A stretch of 64,000 nucleotides of DNA. It comes from Streptomyces sp. RPA4-2. GTDB lineage: Bacteria > Actinomycetota > Actinomycetes > Streptomycetales > Streptomycetaceae. The notes beneath the pieces are model-generated. The model was not told the DNA's origin. It saw only the letters and a list, made by a program, of their open reading frames with translations, and made no database searches. The position numbers were made by a program, and so were the translations under genes. Below, piece after piece: positions 59,928 through 64,000 of this stretch. The stretch covers positions 4,898,001-4,962,000 of the forward strand of contig NZ_CP050975.2 in the NCBI RefSeq assembly GCF_012273515.2, given 5' to 3'. Every line of letters begins with the position of its first letter. Within the stretch, counting starts at the first letter, position 1.

Positions 59928-60320
59928 TCAGCTCTGATTGCAGTTGACGTTCTGATTGACGGAGGTGTTTCCCCGTCCGACCTGCCCCGTCGGATAACAG
60001 ACCTGGAAGTTGAAGAGTCGTGTGATGCCCAGAACGGAGAGGAGCCCCCCGTTGTTGAGGCTCTGGCCTCCGATGTTGTTGTTATTGTTGTTGTTGTTCC
60101 TGCCGCCGTTGTTGTTGTTATTGTTGTTCGGGCCCCTGCCGATGTTGTTGTTATGGTTGTTATTCGTACCCCCACCATCGTTCGTGGTGTCCATGGTGTT
60201 CGGAGTTCCGAGAACCGGGAGGTGTCCCCCGTCTCCTTGGGCCTGGACGCCTCCGGCGCCGAAGAGAACCGCTGCCGTCGCGGCGATGCTGATCATGGAA
60301 ATACTCTGGGTGAGCTTCAC
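59928..60320 (-). CDS. Second secreted Asn-rich protein, convergent
   Basis: 130 residues from a GTG at 60320, AAGGG upstream. Sec signal (MKLTQSISMISIAATAAVLF, cleavage near GVQAQ), a middle with Asn runs (NNNHNNNIG, NNNNNNNGGRN), then a hydrophobic segment GGLLSVLGITRLFNFQV and a C-terminal CYPTGQVGRG/QNVNCNQS containing two Cys that may form a disulfide. It shares the Asn-rich theme with the convergent 58819 gene. A hydrophobic Cys-bounded tail after a disordered Asn tract is reminiscent of surface-active or amyloid Streptomyces proteins; this is only an analogy. Confidence 0.82.
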   Translation of the reverse strand: MKLTQSISMISIAATAAVLFGAGGVQAQGDGGHLPVLGTPNTMDTTNDGGGTNNNHNNNIGRGPNNNNNNNGGRNNNNNNNNIGGQSLNNGGLLSVLGITRLFNFQVCYPTGQVGRGNTSVNQNVNCNQS

Positions 60321-60592
60321 TCGACCAACCCTTCATCGTTCCTGTTGCCGAATCCTGAGTCTCGATGGACAGGATGGCGACGGCAGGTGTCGAACGATTA
60401 CCAGGCACGCTTACGGGGTCCGCCCTTTCCCCCGTACAGCCCCGGATTTTCAGGCGGCCCATCGAGCCGAGACAACGCCCGTTGCGATTTCGGCGCTTTG
60501 AGGGCAACGGAAAAGGGGCCCCTCCCGTGCCGTGCGGCGTGGGAGAAGCCCCTTCTCGTGCGTAGCGTGGCGCGCCCGCCGAGGAACGTCCG

Positions 60593-61543
60593 TCAGAACG
60601 TGCCCAGCTTGATGATCGACAGGATCGCGATCAGCTGGATCGCCGACGCGGCCAGGGCCTTGGGCCAGGGCAGGTCGTGGGACCTGCTGACCATGAGGGT
60701 GAGCAGGGCGCCCGCCCCCACCCACGTCACCCAGCCGAGTAGCTGGACGAAGGACGCGTCGCCGCCGAAGAACATGGCGACGACCAGGCGCGGAGTGTCC
60801 GTGATGGACATGATCAGCATGGAGAGGCCGACCGTCGGCTGCCAGGCGCCGTCGCCGCCGAGCTGGCGGGCCAGGGTGTGGGTCACCACGCCCAGGATGA
60901 ACGTGCTGATGACGATCGCCACAGCCGTCGTCAGGACGATCGGGACGGCGTTGGAGAGCGTGGCGTTGATGACGTCCTGGCGGGCACCGTCGAAGCCGAA
61001 GACCGCCAGCAGGCCGTAGAGGAACGTCACGATCAGGGCCGGAGCCCACATCGTGTAGTCGCGCATCTGCAGGAACGTCTGCTTGGGGCTGATGACGATG
61101 CCCCTCAGCAGGTCCTTCCAGTGCAGGCGGGGGCCCACGGGCGGGGCCGCCGCCTGGCCCGCGCGGTAGGTCTCGCCCTGGCTGTACGGGTCCTCGCCGA
61201 CCGAGAACGCCTGGGTGTGGCCGGGGCTGTTCGCCGCGTACGGGTCCGGGCCCTGCTGCGGGTGCCCGTCGCCGAAGTACTCCGGCTCACCGCCACCGGG
61301 GCCGCCGGCCTGGGGCCAGCCGCCCTGCTGCCCGCCACCCTGCCGGCCATGGCCGTAGGGCTGCTGGTTGCCGCCGTAGGGCTGACCCCCGTACGGCTGC
61401 TGCTGCCGCGAGGGCGCGGGCGGGTAGCCGTACGGCTCCTGGCCTCCCTGCGGGGCCTGCTGCCCGTACGACGGTTGGTGTTGTTGCGGTCGCGCTTGCG
61501 GGGCCCGGTTGTCCCGGCCCCGCCCGATCCTGAATCCAGCCAC
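60593..61543 (-). CDS. Yip1 family membrane protein with Gln/Gly/Tyr-rich N-terminus
   Basis: 316 residues from the GTG at 61543 (VAGFRIGRGRDNRAP). Residues 10-120 are low-complexity Gln/Gly/Pro/Tyr. The Yip1-like domain (about 140-316) has a pre-helix LHWKDLLRGIVISPKQTFLQ and five membrane helices. Yip1 proteins are polytopic membrane proteins of uncertain bacterial role. The in-frame ATG at 61624 would add 27 poorly conserved residues. Confidence 0.85.
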   Translation of the reverse strand: MAGFRIGRGRDNRAPQARPQQHQPSYGQQAPQGGQEPYGYPPAPSRQQQPYGGQPYGGNQQPYGHGRQGGGQQGGWPQAGGPGGGEPEYFGDGHPQQGPDPYAANSPGHTQAFSVGEDPYSQGETYRAGQAAAPPVGPRLHWKDLLRGIVISPKQTFLQMRDYTMWAPALIVTFLYGLLAVFGFDGARQDVINATLSNAVPIVLTTAVAIVISTFILGVVTHTLARQLGGDGAWQPTVGLSMLIMSITDTPRLVVAMFFGGDASFVQLLGWVTWVGAGALLTLMVSRSHDLPWPKALAASAIQLIAILSIIKLGTF

Positions 61544-61719
61544 GTAATCGAACGTACCTGGTCCCGCACAGTGACGTGTCGGGCCTGGGCCCGTGGGGCC
61601 GCCTTTGGGTCCGAGCTGTGACATCCCTTAAGGGGCCGCACAAGGGCCGAATGGGGGTTGTCCGGGGGGTTGCACGGGGGCCTTGTGAGGGATGTTCGGC
61701 GGGGCTGGGGGTGGCGGAG

Positions 61720-61755
61720 CTCAGGCCGGGCCCGCGGGTGCGGGCCCGGCCTGAG
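61720..61755. terminator. Hairpin downstream of FG-GAP copy B
   Basis: Perfect 16-base stem CTCAGGCCGGGCCCGC (61720-61735) with its complement at 61740-61755 and a GGGT loop. It lies between two minus-strand genes and would terminate the FG-GAP transcript. Confidence 0.85.
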
Positions 61756-61949
61756 TCGCGTGGAATTGCGTGCGGTGCGTTCGGTGCCCTCCGCATGGGC
61801 CGTACGAGTCACGCAGGCCTACGAGTCATGTCACGCAAGCCGTACGCGCCATGTCACGCGGCCGGACGTACGGCCACGCGTTCTTCGCCGGAAGGCGCCC
61901 TCCACCGAAAGGCGCCTCCGTCGGAGCGCGCCCTCCGCCGGAAACGGAC

Positions 61950-63455
61950 TCAGTCCGCGAAATTGGCGCCGAAGGCCGGGGTGCCCGTGGTCGAGACGCC
62001 CGCGTCGGCCGGCCAGACGGAGCGGGAGCCGGTCGTGGTGATCTTCGTGCCGTTGGAGGGCAGGTAGGTGACCGTGCCGTCGCCGGCGTTCTCGTACGAG
62101 CCCACCAGGAGGTCGGCCCTGCCGTCGCCGGTCACGTCGTCGAGCTTCACGTCGAGGCCGAAGTGGTCGCCCTTCTCGTCGTTGCCCGGGACACCCGGCG
62201 TGCTCTGGGCGAAGGCCTGGGCGCCGGAGGAGGTGTTGACGCCGTGCGCGGAGCCGTACAGGACGGTGACCATGCCGGCGTCCGCGTGGCCGTCGAGGTC
62301 CTCGTACGCGGTGCTGACGACGAGGTCCTGGTAGCCGTCGTGGTTGATGTCACCGAGGTCCAGCTCGTAGCCGAAGCTGTCGTTCTTCTCCGCGGTGCCG
62401 GGCACGCTGCCGGTGTTCTGGCTGATCCCGGCGGTCCCGGCAGGGCCGGACGCGGAACCGTAGGTGATGTTCACCTTCCCGCCGTACGCGGAGTCCGGAG
62501 GGGTCGTGCCGTCGCTGAGCTTGGTGTTGTCCCAGGGCGCGCCGCTGACGATGTCGCCGAAGCCGTCGCCGTTGATGTCGCCGATGGCCGTGATGATGCC
62601 GGTCTTCAGCGCCTTCGCGGCGGACACGCTCAGGCCGTTCGCCGTGCCGGGCACGTAGTAGTTCGTGTTCCAGCCGTAGTCGGTCTTGGTCTCGAAACCG
62701 TCGACCACGAGGTCGGTGCGGCCGTCGCCGTTGATGTCACCGGCGGTGAGGTTCATCGGGCCGCGGGCGCTGCCGCCGGACTGGATCGGGGGCTTGATCG
62801 TGGTCCGGGCGAGGCCGGCCGCGCCGCCGGCGGTGATGCCGCCCTTGTAGACGTAGATCGTGCTCGACGTGTTTCCGACGGCCAGGTCCGCCCTGCCGTC
62901 GCCGTCGAAGTCGCCCGCGGCCAGGTTCTTGCCCCACAGGTCGTGCGAGGAGGAGGCCGGGTCGGCGATGGCCACACCCTTGCCGGTGAGGCCGCTCCGG
63001 GAGCCCCAGAGGACGGCGAGGCCACCGGCGTCGGTGTCGGTGCCGAACTTCTCGTGCGGAGAGGACACGGCGAGGTCGTCGTATCCGTCGCCGTTGAAGT
63101 CGGCGTAGGCCGTCTCCGCGCCGAAGGCGTCTCCGGCCTCGGCGGTGCCGGGAACCCCGGCGGTGTTCTGGCTGATCGTGGAGCGCTTGGCGGCCGAGAC
63201 ACCGGTGGCGGTGCCGTAGAGGGCGACGACCTGGCCGGCGGCCTTGTGGCCGCTCACGTAGGCGCCCTCGGCGGAGAAGGCGACGTCGCCGATGCCGTCG
63301 CCGTTGAAGTCGGCCGCCGGGACGACCGTGGAGTCGGCGGCCGTGGCCGTCGCGGCGGAGAACGTGAGCAGACCGCCCGTCAGAGCGGCCGCGGTGGCCG
63401 TCGCGAGGGCGAGCTGCAGGGCACGGGGGCGGTGGTGCGGGTGCTGCTTGTGCAT
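61950..63455 (-). CDS. Secreted FG-GAP repeat protein (integrin alpha-like), copy B
   Basis: 501 residues from ATG 63455 with AGGAGA upstream. Sec signal (ALTGGLLTFSAATATAADS), then FG-GAP repeats with DxDxDG loops: ADFNGDGIGD, ADFNGDGYDD, GDFDGDGRAD, GDINGDGRTD, GDINGDGFGD, GDINHDGYQD, DDVTGDGRAD. Same architecture as copy A at 51044-52477, though clearly diverged. Extracellular propeller; ligand unknown. The 61625-61949 gap downstream holds a hairpin and short GTCACGC/GGCGCCCTCC repeats. Confidence 0.93.
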   Translation of the reverse strand: MHKQHPHHRPRALQLALATATAAALTGGLLTFSAATATAADSTVVPAADFNGDGIGDVAFSAEGAYVSGHKAAGQVVALYGTATGVSAAKRSTISQNTAGVPGTAEAGDAFGAETAYADFNGDGYDDLAVSSPHEKFGTDTDAGGLAVLWGSRSGLTGKGVAIADPASSSHDLWGKNLAAGDFDGDGRADLAVGNTSSTIYVYKGGITAGGAAGLARTTIKPPIQSGGSARGPMNLTAGDINGDGRTDLVVDGFETKTDYGWNTNYYVPGTANGLSVSAAKALKTGIITAIGDINGDGFGDIVSGAPWDNTKLSDGTTPPDSAYGGKVNITYGSASGPAGTAGISQNTGSVPGTAEKNDSFGYELDLGDINHDGYQDLVVSTAYEDLDGHADAGMVTVLYGSAHGVNTSSGAQAFAQSTPGVPGNDEKGDHFGLDVKLDDVTGDGRADLLVGSYENAGDGTVTYLPSNGTKITTTGSRSVWPADAGVSTTGTPAFGANFAD

Positions 63456-63703
63456 GCGGGGTTCTCCTGCGGCATGCGGGAATGCCTGGCGGACACTCCC
63501 AGTCAATGGGGTGCGGACGATTCACGTTCGCCGGGAGTTGTCCTGGCGTTCATGGGCCGGTCAGCGAACAGGAGACCCGCAGGGGGGCAGCAGGGTTGTA
63601 CGGGAGTTCGGATTTCTTGCGGGAGACGTGAGGCGCACGGGCCGGGTGTTCATCTCCGGTGCCGATCTCCAGGGAATCCGGACGCGGGAGCCGGGGAGAA
63701 CGC

Positions 63704-63743
63704 GGAACGCCGGAGGCGCTGTCATCAGCTCCTCCGGCGTTCC
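63704..63743. terminator. Hairpin terminator of the Fe-S protein gene
   Basis: 13-base stem GGAACGCCGGAGG (63704-63716) with CCTCCGGCGTTCC (63731-63743), 15 bases past the stop of the minus-strand gene at the window edge. Confidence 0.82.
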
Positions 63744-63758
63744 TGGGGCGTCTGCGGT

Positions 63759-64000
63759 CTACTTCACCGGTTCGGGCTCCGGCTCGCTCTCGGCCTCCGC
63801 GGCTCCCGCCGGATCGACCGGCGTCCTGACGGAGTCGAGCAGCAGCTGTGCGACGTCGACGACCTGGATGGACTCCTTGGCCTTGCCGTCGTTCTTCTTG
63901 CCGTTGACCGAGTCGGTCAGCATGACGAGGCAGAACGGGCAGGCGGTGGAGACGATGTCCGGGTTGAGGGAGAGCGCCTCGTCGACACGCTCGTTGTTGA
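63759..64000 (-). CDS. (Fe-S)-binding oxidoreductase, CCG domain (3' part only)
   Basis: Only the last 80 codons are in the window. The visible part includes NPDIVSTACPFCLVMLTDSV, the end of a heterodisulfide-reductase-type CCG domain that binds a 4Fe-4S cluster, then an acidic tail ending EPEPVK. In Streptomyces this is usually a long membrane or soluble oxidoreductase with two ferredoxin motifs further upstream. Truncated by the window, not by mutation. Confidence 0.85.
   Translation of the reverse strand, partial: NNERVDEALSLNPDIVSTACPFCLVMLTDSVNGKKNDGKAKESIQVVDVAQLLLDSVRTPVDPAGAAEAESEPEPEPVK

Overview
The window is high-GC actinobacterial chromosome, almost certainly Streptomyces. Codons end in G or C, starts are often GTG, many genes are joined by 4-base ATGA or GTGA overlaps, and the gene content is typical: several ECF sigma factors, RsbW/STAS/RsbU-type proteins, an XRE-TPR regulator, an FG-GAP secreted protein, a Yip1-like protein and a DasR-like operator. 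No ribosomal RNA operon, CRISPR array or intact insertion sequence was seen. There is one intact tRNA gene, tRNA-Gly(CCC).

0-10 kb: a small membrane protein, an NAD(P)-binding oxidoreductase and a membrane PP2C phosphatase are followed by the most unusual block. An EACC1-type small protein, a caspase-like protease with a collagen-like tail, a membrane-anchored substrate-binding/VWA protein and a substrate-binding lipoprotein are translationally coupled. This looks like an actinobacterial biological-conflict (programmed death) locus. An M20 amidohydrolase converges on it.

10-24 kb: an XRE-TPR regulator is divergent from a 60-residue exported peptide, and two copies of a three-part operator lie between them. 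Next come an alkyl sulfatase, then a coupled cluster of sigma factor, membrane protein, GT51 glycosyltransferase with a dead transpeptidase domain, and a Tudor-like protein. A frameshifted lipoprotein remnant follows, then an ECF sigma factor with an L,D-transpeptidase-fold partner that has lost its cysteine, a MarR/hydrolase pair, and a cold-shock gene with its usual small neighbour.

24-42 kb: RsbW-like kinase, FkbM methyltransferase, molybdate transporter modABC with a divergent Mo-cofactor oxidoreductase and a Mop-type regulator (a shared operator core is visible), LysR plus NAD-formate dehydrogenase, universal stress protein, GT2 glycosyltransferase and L,D-transpeptidase. Then a SigK-type locus: sulfite-oxidase-like membrane protein, fasciclin lipoprotein, sigK and rskA, with a SigK-like promoter before the fasciclin gene. 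A GH18 chitinase with a DasR-like site and a STAS protein end this stretch.

42-64 kb: repeat-bearing hypothetical proteins, an epimerase, a duplicated-domain lipoprotein and a polysaccharide deacetylase lead to a small island at the 3' end of tRNA-Gly(CCC). Three copies of the tRNA 3' end (46.89, 50.12 and 53.56 kb) bracket a PQQ-repeat Ser/Thr kinase, a membrane protein, a secreted FG-GAP protein and gene fragments. Beyond the tRNA are dcd, a phosphoribosyltransferase, a LAL/LuxR regulator, two convergent secreted poly-asparagine (prion-like) proteins, a Yip1-like membrane protein, a second FG-GAP protein and the 3' end of an Fe-S oxidoreductase gene.
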